64,000 nucleotides of DNA, from the NCBI RefSeq assembly GCF_004168035.1, contig NZ_SDPU01000021.1, positions 62,001 through 126,000 on the forward strand. Direction: 5' to 3'. Below, in pieces: positions 45,471-54,345 of this stretch; the stretch's first letter is position 1; the number at the start of each line of letters is the position of its first letter. Source of the DNA: Nocardioides iriomotensis. GTDB lineage: Bacteria > Actinomycetota > Actinomycetes > Propionibacteriales > Nocardioidaceae. The notes below the pieces were generated by a model. The model worked only from the letters and a program-made list of their open reading frames with translations, was not told the DNA's origin and did no database searches. The translations under genes were made by a program, and so were the position numbers.

Positions 45471-46439
45471 ATGGCCGGCATGAGCACGCCGGCGATCACC
45501 GCGACCACCACCCTGGCCGACCTCGGGGAGTTCGGGCTCATCGCCGAGCTGGCCCGCCGCTTCGCCCAGGGCGAGCACGTGCTGATCGGTCCCGGCGACG
45601 ACGCGGCCGTCGTGGCGGTGCCGACGGGCCGGGTCGTCGTGTCGACCGACGTGCTCGTCGAAGGCCGGCACTTCCGCCGGGACTGGGCCGAGGCCGAGGA
45701 CATCGGCCACCGGGTCGCGGCCGCCAACCTCTCCGACCTCAACGCGATGGGCGGCGTCGCGACCGCCCTCACCATCGGTCTCGCGGCGCCGCCCGACCTG
45801 CCCGCCGTCTGGGCCCTCGGCCTCGCCGACGGGATCGCGGACGAGGCCGCGCTCGTCGGCGCCAGCGTCGTCGGCGGCGACCTCACCTCCGCCGACCAGG
45901 TCGTGGTCGCGGTGACCGTGCTGGGGTACGTCGACGGCGAGCCCGTCCGCCGCTCCGGCGCGCAGCCGGGCGACGTCCTCGCGCTCGCCGGCCGGCAGGG
46001 CTGGGCCGCCGGCGGGCTCGCCGTCCTGGGCCGCGGCTTCCGCTCGCCCCGCAAGCTCGTGGACGCCTACCGCCGCCCCGAGCCGCCGTACGACGCGGGG
46101 CCGCAGGCCCGGATGGCCGGCGCCACCGCGATGATCGACGTCTCCGACGGCCTCGTCGCCGACGTCGGCCACCTCGCGGCCGCCAGCGGCGTCGCCATCG
46201 ACATCACGACGAGCGCGTTCGAGCTGGCGGAGCCGCTCCAGGCCGTCGGCGCCGCCCTCGGCGCGGACCCGATGCGGTTCATCCTCGGCGGCGGCGACGA
46301 CCACCCGCTGGCCGCGACGTTCCCCGCCGGCACCGCCCTGCCCGACGGCTGGGTCGCGATCGGCACCGTGGCCCAGGGCGAGGGCGTGACGGTCGACGGC
46401 GCGACGTACGAGGGCCCCGCCGGCCACACTCATTTCTGA
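45471..46439 (+). CDS. thiL: Thiamine-monophosphate kinase
   Basis: A 322-residue kinase that phosphorylates thiamine monophosphate to the active diphosphate. PurM-like fold: IGPGDDAAVVAVPTGRVVVS near residue 40, STDVLVEGRHFRRDW near 59, NLSDLNAMGGVATALTIGL and the C-terminal SDGLVADVGHLA and ILGGGDDHPL. ATG 45471 or 45480 is possible. The start of the gene is divergent from the RAM gene. An inverted repeat overlaps its stop codon. Confidence 0.93.
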   Translation: MAGMSTPAITATTTLADLGEFGLIAELARRFAQGEHVLIGPGDDAAVVAVPTGRVVVSTDVLVEGRHFRRDWAEAEDIGHRVAAANLSDLNAMGGVATALTIGLAAPPDLPAVWALGLADGIADEAALVGASVVGGDLTSADQVVVAVTVLGYVDGEPVRRSGAQPGDVLALAGRQGWAAGGLAVLGRGFRSPRKLVDAYRRPEPPYDAGPQARMAGATAMIDVSDGLVADVGHLAAASGVAIDITTSAFELAEPLQAVGAALGADPMRFILGGGDDHPLAATFPAGTALPDGWVAIGTVAQGEGVTVDGATYEGPAGHTHF

Positions 46440-46457
46440 GCGCAGCGAGGAAATGAG
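46429..46457. repeat. Inverted repeat spanning the thiL stop codon
   Basis: CTCATTTC (46429-46436) and GAAATGAG (46450-46457) are perfectly complementary with a 13-base loop that contains the thiL stop. It is AT-richer than its surroundings and has no T-run. It may stabilise the thiL 3' end or be a dispersed element. The region 46458-46640 between it and the rpmB terminator holds no gene I can support. Confidence 0.6.
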
Positions 46458-46579
46458 GCGGAGTCGACCCGGCGGTTGGCGCCGCCGGGGGAGCGAAGCG
46501 GCGGAGGGGGCGGCAAGCGCCGTGTCGACGACCCCACCAACCCAGGGTCACGCGAGCGGCTTTGTCAGTCCGAGGGAGT

Positions 46580-46630
46580 TTCGAGCCGTGTCGGCGGGTC
46601 TGGACGGGAGGTTCGAGCCGGGTCGGCGGG
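46580..46630. repeat. Imperfect direct repeat in the thiL-rpmB gap
   Basis: TTCGAGCCGTGTCGGCGGG (46580-46598) recurs with one change at 46612-46630, a 32-base period. A shorter related piece, AGCCGGGTCGGC, lies at about 46683-46694 near the rpmB stop. No function is known. Confidence 0.6.
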
Positions 46631-46644
46631 CCCAGGAACGACGA

Positions 46645-46666
46645 AAGCCGCCCCGAGGGGCGGCTT
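46645..46666 (-). terminator. rpmB terminator
   Basis: AAGCCGCC and GGCGGCTT (arms 46645-46652 and 46659-46666) enclose a short loop, about 30 bases past the rpmB stop on the minus strand and followed there by TTCG. It probably ends the rpmB transcript. Confidence 0.7.
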
Positions 46667-46697
46667 CGATCGTGGCTGCGTCAGCCGGGTCGGCAGG

Positions 46698-46883
46698 TCA
46701 GCGGGAGACCTTGCCGGCCTTCAGGCAGCCGGTGCACACGTTGAGGCGCTTCGGGGCACCGTTCACCGTCGCGCGGACGCGCTGGATGTTGGGGTTGAAG
46801 CGACGCTTCGTGATCTTGCGCGACCACGGCCGGTTGTGGCCGAAGCCCGGGCGCTTGGCGCAGATGTCACAGACGGCAGCCAC
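46698..46883 (-). CDS. rpmB: 50S ribosomal protein L28, zinc-binding type
   Basis: A 61-residue ribosomal protein of the large subunit. Sequence AAVCDICAKRPGFGHNRPWS then KRRFNPNIQRVRA. Four cysteines in two CxxC pairs (CDIC near 5 and CTGC near 50) mark the zinc-containing C+ form, as opposed to the zinc-free paralogue that many actinobacteria make in zinc limitation. GTG 46883 is chosen to begin the conserved AAVCD; a longer frame upstream is unlikely. Monocistronic, followed by a hairpin. Confidence 0.95.
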   Translation of the reverse strand: MAAVCDICAKRPGFGHNRPWSRKITKRRFNPNIQRVRATVNGAPKRLNVCTGCLKAGKVSR

Positions 46884-47073
46884 CGTGAACTCCTGGGGAT
46901 AGCTAGGGTTTCGTACGACGCAGTGCCCGCGTCTCAGCGGGCAACCGCACAAGAGTATCCGATCCCGTCGCGTCGCTCCTAATCGGCGACGGCGCCGTGC
47001 GCGAGCACAGCGCGGTCGGCGGGGAGCGGGACGCTACCCTGACCGCTCGAATCGAGCCAACCGGGAGGTGTGT

Positions 47074-48717
47074 GTGGTCGGACCTGGCCCCGACACCCTG
47101 GCGGCGATCGACCTGCCCACCCTTCGCCGGTTCACCGACGTCGCGCTGGCCGCGCTGGCCGACGCGCGCGAGGAGATCGACGCGCTCAACGTCTACCCGG
47201 TGCCCGACGGCGACACCGGCACCAACCTGTTCCTCACCTTCGAGTCGGCCCGCGAGGGGCTGCTCGACGCCGCACCCGACGGGGACCTCGTCGCGGCACT
47301 GGCCGGTTTCGCCCGGGGGGCGCTCCTCGGCGCTCGCGGCAACTCCGGCGTGATCTTCTCCCAGCTCGTCGGAGCCCACTGCAAGAGGATGGCCGAGGCG
47401 AAGCCGGACGAGCGCGCCGCGGTCGTGTTCGCCGAGGGGATGACGGCCGCGAGCGAGGCCGCGTACGCCGCCGTGGGCAACCCGGTCGAGGGCACCATCC
47501 TCACCGTCGCGCGCGCCGCTGCCGAGGCGGCGACGGCCTCGGCCGCCGACGAGCGGCACCGGCTCGGCCACGTGATCCGGGCCGCCGCCGCGGCCGCCCG
47601 CGAGGCGCTGCTGCGCACCCCCGACCAGCTCCAGACCCTTCGCGACGCCGGGGTCGTCGACGCCGGCGGCCGCGGGCTGTGCGTCGTGCTCGACGCCGCC
47701 GAGACGACGGTGACGGGCAAGCGGCCGGTCACCGCCGACGTCCGGATCGGCACCCACACCATCCCGGTGCCGCTGCCCACGGGCGACCTCACCGAGGAGG
47801 GGCCGGCCTACGAGGTGATGTACCTCCTCGACGCCGACGACGACCGCGTCCCCGAGCTCCGCGCCACGCTCGGCCCGCTCGGGGACTCGCTCGTCGTGGT
47901 CGGTGGCGACGGCCTCTGGAACGTCCACGTGCACGTCGACGACGTCGGCGCCGCCGTCGAGGCCGGGATCGTCGCCGGGCGGCCGCACCGCATCCGGGTC
48001 ACCCACTTCGCCGAGCAGGTCGGCGCCCGGGCCGCTCGCGCCGGCGCCCGCCGCACCGGCCGCCGCGTCGTCGTGGTCGCCGCCGGTGACGGGCTCGGGC
48101 GGCTCTTCGCCGAGGCCGGCGCGACCGTCGTCCCCGGCGGTCCCGGCCGTCGACCGTCGACCGGGCAGGTGCTCGAGGCGCTCAGCGGCTGCGGGGGAGC
48201 GGAGGTCGTGGTGCTGCCCAACGACCGCGACAGCGTGGCCGCCGCCGAGGCCGCCGCCCAGACCGCCCGGGACGAGCTCGACGTGCGCGTCGCGGTCATC
48301 CCGACCAGCGCCCAGGTCCAGGGCCTCGCCGCGCTCGCCGTCCACGAGCCGGGCCGGACCTTCGAGCAGGACGTCCTCGAGATGACCGCCGCGGCCCGGC
48401 ACGCCCGCAACGGCGCGGTCACGGTCGCGGCCCGCCGGGCGATCACCATGGCCGGGCCGTGCGAGCCGGGCGACGTGCTCGGTGCTGTCGAGGGCGACTT
48501 CGTCGTGGTGGGAGACGACCTCACCGCCGTCGCCGTCGACGTCGTCGAGCGGCTCCTCGGCGGTGGCGGCGAGCTCGTCACGCTCGTCGCCGGACAGGAC
48601 GGCACCGACCTGGCCGAGCGCACCGCCGACTACCTCGCCCGCACCCGCCCGATGGTCGACGTCGTCGTCTACGAGGGCGGCCAGGACCGCTACCCGTTGC
48701 TGATCGGCGTCGAGTGA
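47074..48717 (+). CDS. fakA: DhaL/DegV-type kinase, FakA/YloV-like
   Basis: A 547-residue protein of the FakA (YloV) family, the ATP-binding subunit of fatty acid kinase. The N-terminal DhaL domain has the ADP/Mg motif NVYPVPDGDTGTNLFLTF near residue 37 and ARGNSGVIFSQL near 87. Middle and C-terminal domains follow (EVMYLLDADDDRVPEL near 250 and RPMVDVVVYEGGQDRYPLL at the end). No fakB (DegV) is near. GTG 47074 lies 6 bases after GGGAGG; GTG 47068 overlaps that site. recG follows after 13 bases. Confidence 0.85.
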   Translation: MVGPGPDTLAAIDLPTLRRFTDVALAALADAREEIDALNVYPVPDGDTGTNLFLTFESAREGLLDAAPDGDLVAALAGFARGALLGARGNSGVIFSQLVGAHCKRMAEAKPDERAAVVFAEGMTAASEAAYAAVGNPVEGTILTVARAAAEAATASAADERHRLGHVIRAAAAAAREALLRTPDQLQTLRDAGVVDAGGRGLCVVLDAAETTVTGKRPVTADVRIGTHTIPVPLPTGDLTEEGPAYEVMYLLDADDDRVPELRATLGPLGDSLVVVGGDGLWNVHVHVDDVGAAVEAGIVAGRPHRIRVTHFAEQVGARAARAGARRTGRRVVVVAAGDGLGRLFAEAGATVVPGGPGRRPSTGQVLEALSGCGGAEVVVLPNDRDSVAAAEAAAQTARDELDVRVAVIPTSAQVQGLAALAVHEPGRTFEQDVLEMTAAARHARNGAVTVAARRAITMAGPCEPGDVLGAVEGDFVVVGDDLTAVAVDVVERLLGGGGELVTLVAGQDGTDLAERTADYLARTRPMVDVVVYEGGQDRYPLLIGVE

Positions 48718-48730
48718 GGGGCGTGCACTG

Positions 48731-50950
48731 ATGGCCACCGGCGTCACCTGGGACTCCAAGCTCTCCGCCGTCGCGGGCTCCTCGGCGAGCAAGATCGAGA
48801 AGGCCTTCGGCTACCGCACCGTCGGCGAGCTGCTCGGCCACTACCCACGCCGGTACGTCGACAAGGGCGCGGTCAGCGACCTCGGCCACCTCACCCTCGA
48901 CGAGCACATCACCTTCGTGGCGCGGGTGGTGAAGTCCACGCTCAAGAGCTACCCCGACCGCCGCCGCGGCGGCATGGCCTACCGCCTCGAGGTCGTCGTC
49001 GCGACCGAGCGCGACCGGCTCGCGCTCACCTTCTTCGACAAGAAGAAGCACCTCGCCGAGTGGCGCGCCAAGACGATCGTCGAGGGCACCACCGGGCTGT
49101 TCTCCGGCAAGGTCGGCCGGTTCCGCGACGACTGGCAGCTGGCCAACCCGCAGACCAAGATCTTCGGCGCCGGCGACGAGGATCAGGCTGACGCCGCGCT
49201 GGCCGAGTTCGAGTCCATGCCGGACCTCCTCACGATCTACCCCGCCACGTCGACGGTGCAGTCCTGGCAGCTCGAGGAGGCGATCAAGCTCGCCCTCGAG
49301 ATGCTCGTCGAGGTACCCGACGTCCTTCCCGACGCGGTACGGCGGGAGCACGGCCTGCTCGAGGCGCGGCAGGCGCTGGAGTGGATCCACCGGCCCGACA
49401 GCTGGGAGCAGAAGGGCGCGGCGGAGAAGCGGCTGCGCTTCGACGAGGCCTTCGTCACCCAGACCGCCCTCGCGCAGCGGCGGGCGTCGCTCGAGGCGCT
49501 CGACGCCACGCCGCGCACGGGTCGCGACGAGGGGCTGCTCGACCGGTTCGACGAGCGGCTGCCGTTCACGCTCACCGCCGGCCAGCAGGCGGTGTCCGAG
49601 GAGGTCCTGCACGACCTGGCCGCCGGCCACCCGATGCACCGGCTGCTGCAGGGCGAGGTCGGCTCCGGCAAGACCGTCGTCGCGCTGCGTGCCATGCTGC
49701 GCGTGGTCGACTCCGGCGGCCAGGCCGCCCTGCTCGCCCCCACCGAGGTGCTCGCCCAGCAGCACGCCCGCTCGATCACCGCGATGCTCGGCGACCTCGC
49801 CGCGGGCGGGATGCTCGGTGGCGACGCCGAGGCCACGCAGGTCGCGCTGCTGACCGGCTCGACCGGCACGACGGCCCGGCGCGAGGTGCTCTCCGACATC
49901 CAGGTCGGCAACGCCGGCATCGTCGTCGGCACCCACGCGCTGCTGGAGGACAAAGTCAGGTTCCTCGACCTCGGTCTCGTGGTCGTCGACGAGCAGCACC
50001 GCTTCGGCGTCGAGCAGCGCGCCGCGCTCACCGACAAGGCCGGTGACGCCCCGCCCCACGTCCTCGTCATGACCGCGACGCCGATCCCGCGCACCGTGGC
50101 GATGACGGTGTTCGGCGACCTCGAGACCTCGACGCTCACCGAGCTGCCCCAGGGCCGCGCGCCGATCCAGACCAACGTCGTGCCCCTGCGCGACCAGCCC
50201 GCCTGGTTCGACCGGGTCTGGGCGCGGCTGCGGGAGGAGGTCGACAGCGGCCGGCAGTGCTACGTCGTCTGCCCGCGCATCGACGACACCGCGAAGGGCG
50301 ACGAGGAGCTGCCCGACACCGACGAGGCGCCGGCCACGAGCCTGGCGGCCGTCGCCGAGGTCGCGCCGATGCTGGAGGCCGGGCCGCTGCACGGCCTCCG
50401 CATCGAGCAGATGCACGGTCGGCTCGCCCCCGACGACAAGGACCGCATCATGCGCTCCTTCGCGGCGGGCGAGGTCGACGTGCTCGTCTCCACGACGGTC
50501 ATCGAGGTCGGCGTCGACGTCGGGAACGCGACGGCGATGGTGATCCTCGACGCCGACCGGTTCGGCGTCTCCCAGCTCCACCAGATGCGCGGCCGCGTCG
50601 GCCGCGGCGGCCACCCCGGGCTGTGCCTGCTCGTCACCAACGCCGAGGACGGCAGCCCCGCCCGCGAGCGGCTCGCCGCGGTCGCAGGCACCACCGACGG
50701 CTTCGAGCTCTCCCGCCTCGACCTGGAGTACCGCCGCGAGGGCGACGTGCTCGGCACCTCCCAGTCCGGGAAGCGCTCCGGGCTCAAGCTGCTCTCCGTC
50801 ATCCGCCACGAGGACGTCATCGCCGACGCCCGTGCCGTCGCCGAGCAGGTCGTCGCCGACGACCCGTCCCTCGCGAAGCACCCCGCGCTCCTCGCCCAGA
50901 TCGAGCGCCTGCGCGAGACCGAGCAGGCCGACTACCTCGAGAAGGCCTGA
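48731..50950 (+). CDS. recG: ATP-dependent DNA helicase RecG
   Basis: A 739-residue superfamily 2 helicase that reverses stalled replication forks. An N-terminal OB/wedge domain (about 1-260) precedes the motor: Walker A GEVGSGKTVVALRA near 311, DEQH box VVDEQHRFGVEQ near 420, MTATPIPRTVAMTVFG near 448 and MRGRVGRGGHPGLC near 621. Length is normal for RecG. ATG 48731 starts 13 bases after fakA; rsmD is 5 bases downstream. The fakA-recG order is conserved in many Gram-positive bacteria. Confidence 0.96.
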   Translation: MATGVTWDSKLSAVAGSSASKIEKAFGYRTVGELLGHYPRRYVDKGAVSDLGHLTLDEHITFVARVVKSTLKSYPDRRRGGMAYRLEVVVATERDRLALTFFDKKKHLAEWRAKTIVEGTTGLFSGKVGRFRDDWQLANPQTKIFGAGDEDQADAALAEFESMPDLLTIYPATSTVQSWQLEEAIKLALEMLVEVPDVLPDAVRREHGLLEARQALEWIHRPDSWEQKGAAEKRLRFDEAFVTQTALAQRRASLEALDATPRTGRDEGLLDRFDERLPFTLTAGQQAVSEEVLHDLAAGHPMHRLLQGEVGSGKTVVALRAMLRVVDSGGQAALLAPTEVLAQQHARSITAMLGDLAAGGMLGGDAEATQVALLTGSTGTTARREVLSDIQVGNAGIVVGTHALLEDKVRFLDLGLVVVDEQHRFGVEQRAALTDKAGDAPPHVLVMTATPIPRTVAMTVFGDLETSTLTELPQGRAPIQTNVVPLRDQPAWFDRVWARLREEVDSGRQCYVVCPRIDDTAKGDEELPDTDEAPATSLAAVAEVAPMLEAGPLHGLRIEQMHGRLAPDDKDRIMRSFAAGEVDVLVSTTVIEVGVDVGNATAMVILDADRFGVSQLHQMRGRVGRGGHPGLCLLVTNAEDGSPARERLAAVAGTTDGFELSRLDLEYRREGDVLGTSQSGKRSGLKLLSVIRHEDVIADARAVAEQVVADDPSLAKHPALLAQIERLRETEQADYLEKA

Positions 50951-50955
50951 CGGCC

Positions 50956-51540
50956 GTGACGAGGATCATCGGCGGTACCGCCGGCGGCCGCCGGATCAAG
51001 GCGCCCACGGGCGATGCGACGCGACCGACCTCCGACCGCGTGCGCGAGGCCCTGTTCTCCTCCCTCGAGGCGACGCTCGGCTCCCTGACCGGGCTGCGCT
51101 TCCTCGACCTGTACGCCGGCTCGGGCGCGATCGGCCTCGAGGCGCGTTCGCGCGGCGCCGGGGTCGTCACCTGCGTCGAGCACGACCGCCGCACGGCGGC
51201 GCTGATCCGCGACAACGTCCGCACGCTCGGGTTCGACGGCGTCGAGGTCGTGGCCGCCTCGGTCGCGCGCACGCTGGTCCACCCGCCACGCGCGCCGTAC
51301 GACGTCGTCTTCGCCGACCCGCCGTACCCCCTGTCGGCCGAGGACGTCGACGCCGACCTGGTCGCGCTGCGCGACCACGACTGGCTCGCCGAGGGCGCCG
51401 TGGTCGTCGTCGAGCGCGGCCGCCGGGGCAGCCCGCCGACCTGGCCGGAGGGGCTGGACGGCGACCGGGAGAAGAAGTACGGCGAGACCGTGCTTTGGTA
51501 CGGTCACGCCGCAGCCACGCCCACGCCTCCCGTGACCTGA
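50956..51540 (+). CDS. rsmD: 16S rRNA (guanine-966-N2)-methyltransferase
   Basis: A 194-residue methyltransferase. Visible: TRIIGGTAGGRRIKAPTGD at the start, RPTSDRVREALFSSL, the SAM loop FLDLYAGSGAIGLEARSRGA near residue 50 and the catalytic DPPY motif in VVFADPPYPLSAED near 120. It methylates G966 of 16S rRNA. GTG 50956 starts 5 bases after recG, and coaD begins 11 bases after the stop. recG, rsmD and coaD are probably one operon. Confidence 0.93.
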   Translation: MTRIIGGTAGGRRIKAPTGDATRPTSDRVREALFSSLEATLGSLTGLRFLDLYAGSGAIGLEARSRGAGVVTCVEHDRRTAALIRDNVRTLGFDGVEVVAASVARTLVHPPRAPYDVVFADPPYPLSAEDVDADLVALRDHDWLAEGAVVVVERGRRGSPPTWPEGLDGDREKKYGETVLWYGHAAATPTPPVT

Positions 51541-51551
51541 AGGAGCCATCC

Positions 51552-52031
51552 GTGCGCCGAGCCGCGTGCCCGGGGTCGTTCGACCCCGTCACCAACGGTC
51601 ACCTCGACATCATCGCCCGCGCGGCGACGCTGTTCGACGAGGTCGTCGTGGCGGTCGGGGTGAACAAGTCCAAGCACCGGCTGTTCAGCCCCGAGGAGCG
51701 GATGGCCATGCTGACCGAGGCCTGCGCCGACTTCGACAACGTGCGCATCGACTCCTTCGACGGCCTGCTCACCGACTTCTGCAAGCAGCACGACGTCCGC
51801 GCCATCGTGAAGGGCCTCCGGGCGGTCAGCGACTTCGACTACGAGCTGCAGATGGCGCAGATGAACTCCAGCCTCGCCGGCATCGAGACGGTCTTCGTCC
51901 CGACCAGCCCGGAGTACTCCTTCCTCGCCTCGAGCCTGGTCAAGGAGGTCGCCATGTTCGGCGGCGACGTCTCCAAGCTCGTCCCTGCCCACGTCCTCGC
52001 GCGTCTGAACGAGCGGCTGGCGGGTAAGTAG
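51552..52031 (+). CDS. coaD: Phosphopantetheine adenylyltransferase
   Basis: A 159-residue nucleotidyltransferase of CoA synthesis that joins ATP to 4'-phosphopantetheine. The HxGH-type motif lies in ACPGSFDPVTNGHLDIIARA at the N-terminus, and the C-terminal signature is EYSFLASSLVKEVAMFGGD near 128. Other conserved pieces: AVGVNKSKHRLFSPEERM and IVKGLRAVSDFDYELQMAQM. GTG 51552 has AGGAG before it. Last of the recG-rsmD-coaD run. Confidence 0.95.
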   Translation: MRRAACPGSFDPVTNGHLDIIARAATLFDEVVVAVGVNKSKHRLFSPEERMAMLTEACADFDNVRIDSFDGLLTDFCKQHDVRAIVKGLRAVSDFDYELQMAQMNSSLAGIETVFVPTSPEYSFLASSLVKEVAMFGGDVSKLVPAHVLARLNERLAGK

Positions 52032-52152
52032 GACTCTGACCTGCGACGCCGTATCGTCGTAAGGCGCGCCCCAGGGCGCCATCCGACACTCTCCCTGGGG
52101 AGGGAGCCGCCGACGCTGCTCGGCGACGATCAGTAAGGACAGTGAGAACAAG

Positions 52153-52662
52153 GTGGACGTGCACGCGAAGCTCGCCGAGATCCGGCGCCTCGTCGAGGAG
52201 GCGCGGTCGATGCCGATGTCGGCCTCGGCGGTCGTCAACCGCGCGGAGCTGCTCGCGCTCATCGACGAGCTCGGCGGTGGCCTGACCGTCGCGTTCAGCG
52301 ACGCCGACGCGGTGATGGCCGACCGCGAGTCCGTGGTCGACGGCGGCCGCCAGGAGGCCGACCAGATCATCGCCGCGGCCCGCAACGAGCGCGAGGCGAT
52401 CATCTCCGACACCGAGGTCTACCGGGTCGCCAAGCACCAGGCCGACGCCCTGCTCGAGGCGACGAAGGTCGAGTGCGCCGAGCTGCGCGCCGAGACCGAC
52501 GAGTACGTCGACGGCAAGCTGGCCAACTTCGAGATCAGCCTCGAGAAGACCATGGACGCCGTACGCCGCGGTCGTGAGCGGCTCGCCGGGCGCACCGACA
52601 TGCACGACCTCACCGACGACGAAGTCTCCAAGATCCGCCTCCCGGAGCACCTCGAGGGCTGA
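52153..52662 (+). CDS. sepIVA: DivIVA-like septum protein (SepIVA homologue)
   Basis: A 169-residue protein, largely alpha-helical and rich in Glu, Ala, Asp and Arg. It starts VDVHAKLAEIRRLVEEARSM and has the heptad-like AELLALIDELGGGLTVAFSD, then long coiled-coil stretches ending DLTDDEVSKIRLPEHLEG. In mycobacteria SepIVA (Rv2927c) helps septation and polar growth and sits in the same gene order before DUF177. The GTG start is supported by AAGGACAGTGAG upstream. The 121 bases before it (52032-52152) have no gene. Confidence 0.8.
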   Translation: MDVHAKLAEIRRLVEEARSMPMSASAVVNRAELLALIDELGGGLTVAFSDADAVMADRESVVDGGRQEADQIIAAARNEREAIISDTEVYRVAKHQADALLEATKVECAELRAETDEYVDGKLANFEISLEKTMDAVRRGRERLAGRTDMHDLTDDEVSKIRLPEHLEG

Positions 52663-52802
52663 GCCGGTCCGTCCGGGGCGCCGGTCGCCGTTTTGGTGGC
52701 GAGCGGCACCCTTCGGTACGCTTACCTGCGGTTCTGCGCCCTCGCCTTGGCGGGAGTGTGGGATCCGTGATCCGCCCCAACCGTCACCACGAAGGACCTG
52801 CT

Positions 52803-53381
52803 GTGCGTCTCGACCCGAGAGCGCCGCTCGTGCTCGACACTCGCGAGCTCGGCCGCCGCCCGGGGTCGCAACGCACGAAGACCTTCGAGGCGCCGGCGCC
52901 GGCAGATCTGGGCATCGAAGTGCTTCGCGTCCCCGAAGGGTCGCCCATCGAGCTGGACCTCCGGCTCGAGGCGGTCATGGAGGGCGTCCTCGTCACCGGC
53001 ACGGCCGCGGCCAGGCTGGAGGGCGAGTGCGTGCGGTGCCTGGAGCCGATCCACGACGACGTCGAGGTCGATCTCCAGGAGCTCTTCGTCTACGAGGACG
53101 AGGACTCAGGCGCCGACGACGAGGAGTCCGGTGTCAGCCGGATGGAAGGTGACCTGCTCGACCTGGAGCCCGTGCTGCGGGACACGGTCGTGCTGTCACT
53201 GCCCTTCCAGCCCCTGTGCCAGGACGACTGTCCGGGCCTGTGCCCCGAGTGCGGGGCGAGGCTCGCGGACGACCCGGGACACCGGCACGACGAGCCGATC
53301 GACCCGCGATGGGCGGCGCTCGCCGGCCTGACGCAAGACGACGAATCAGCCGGAGACCCGGCCGACAAGAGGAGTGAGTGA
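52803..53381 (+). CDS. DUF177 (YceD) family protein
   Basis: A 192-residue protein, the usual partner encoded upstream of rpmF. Visible: [40 protein letters not shown] and a zinc-ribbon-like end [18 protein letters not shown] with four Cys residues, plus [12 protein letters not shown] in the middle. It is thought to help 23S rRNA maturation or ribosome assembly. GTG 52803 is chosen because GAAGGA (52791-52796) lies 6 bases ahead. The stop is one base before rpmF. Confidence 0.88.
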   Translation: MRLDPRAPLVLDTRELGRRPGSQRTKTFEAPAPADLGIEVLRVPEGSPIELDLRLEAVMEGVLVTGTAAARLEGECVRCLEPIHDDVEVDLQELFVYEDEDSGADDEESGVSRMEGDLLDLEPVLRDTVVLSLPFQPLCQDDCPGLCPECGARLADDPGHRHDEPIDPRWAALAGLTQDDESAGDPADKRSE

Positions 53382-53382
53382 A

Positions 53383-53568
53383 GTGGCGGTTCCGAAGCGG
53401 AAGATGTCGCGCAGCAACACGCGTCACCGTCGTTCGCAGTGGAAGGCGTCCGCGCCCTCCCTGGTGAGCTGCGCCAACCCCGCCTGCGGTGCCAAGCACC
53501 TCCCGCACCGGGCCTGCCCCGAGTGCGGCCAGTACGGCGCGCGCGCCGACCGCCGTCAGGTCCTCTGA
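53383..53568 (+). CDS. rpmF: 50S ribosomal protein L32, zinc-binding
   Basis: A 61-residue ribosomal protein: [20 protein letters not shown] at the start and the zinc-finger pairs CANPAC and CPEC near 28 and 46. The exact spacing of cysteines fits the C+ form of L32. AAGAGGAG stands before GTG 53383; an upstream in-frame GTG (53374) is possible. The DUF177-rpmF-rnc order is typical of actinobacteria. Confidence 0.94.
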   Translation: MAVPKRKMSRSNTRHRRSQWKASAPSLVSCANPACGAKHLPHRACPECGQYGARADRRQVL

Positions 53569-53581
53569 GGCGCTCGGCCAC

Positions 53582-54322
53582 GTGAGCGAGCCGTCGTACG
53601 ACGACTTGCGCGAGGCGCTCGGCGGTCCGGTCCTGGACCCCGAGCTCCTCGAGCGATCCCTCACGCACCGCTCGTTCGCCTACGAGAACGGTGGCCTGCC
53701 GACCAACGAGCGGCTCGAGTTCCTGGGTGACTCGGTGCTCGGCGTGGTCGTCACCGACACGCTGTTCCGTGCCCACCCGGACCTGTCCGAGGGCCGGCTC
53801 GCCAAGCTCCGCGCCGCCGTGGTCAACGCACGCGCGCTCGCGGAGGTCGCCCGCACGATCGGGCTCGGCGTGCACATCAAGCTCGGCCGCGGCGAGGAGA
53901 CGACGGGCGGTCGCGACAAGGCCTCGATCCTGTCCGACACCGTCGAGGCCGTCATCGGCGCGGTCTACCTCTCCGGCGGATTCGAGAACGCCAGCCAGGT
54001 CGTCCACCTCCTGTTCGACCCGCTGATGGAGAGCGCCGCCCGCCTCGGCGCCGGCCTCGACTGGAAGACGTCGCTGCAGGAGCTCTCCGCCGGACACTCG
54101 CTCGGCGTGCCCGAGTACGTCATCGAGGACGAGGGCCCCGACCACGAGAAGACCTTCACCGCGCAGGTCCAGGTCGGCGACCGGCTCTACGGCCACGGCA
54201 CCGGCCGCTCCAAGAAGGAGGCCGAGCAGCAGGCCGCCGAGACCGCCTACCGCGCTCTCGCCGACGAGCACGGCGAGCTCGGCACCGCCCCGGTGACGCC
54301 GCCGGCCACGGCCACCGGCTGA
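53582..54322 (+). CDS. rnc: Ribonuclease III
   Basis: A 246-residue double-strand-specific RNase. The catalytic signature [20 protein letters not shown] is near residue 42 with the second acidic cluster [20 protein letters not shown] near 110; the C-terminal dsRNA-binding domain runs from about 158 ([12 protein letters not shown]) to [16 protein letters not shown]. It processes rRNA and structured RNAs. GTG 53582 starts 13 bases after rpmF; mutM follows 23 bases later. Confidence 0.95.
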   Translation: MSEPSYDDLREALGGPVLDPELLERSLTHRSFAYENGGLPTNERLEFLGDSVLGVVVTDTLFRAHPDLSEGRLAKLRAAVVNARALAEVARTIGLGVHIKLGRGEETTGGRDKASILSDTVEAVIGAVYLSGGFENASQVVHLLFDPLMESAARLGAGLDWKTSLQELSAGHSLGVPEYVIEDEGPDHEKTFTAQVQVGDRLYGHGTGRSKKEAEQQAAETAYRALADEHGELGTAPVTPPATATG

Positions 54323-54345
54323 GCCGGGACCCGGTCGATCCCGCC

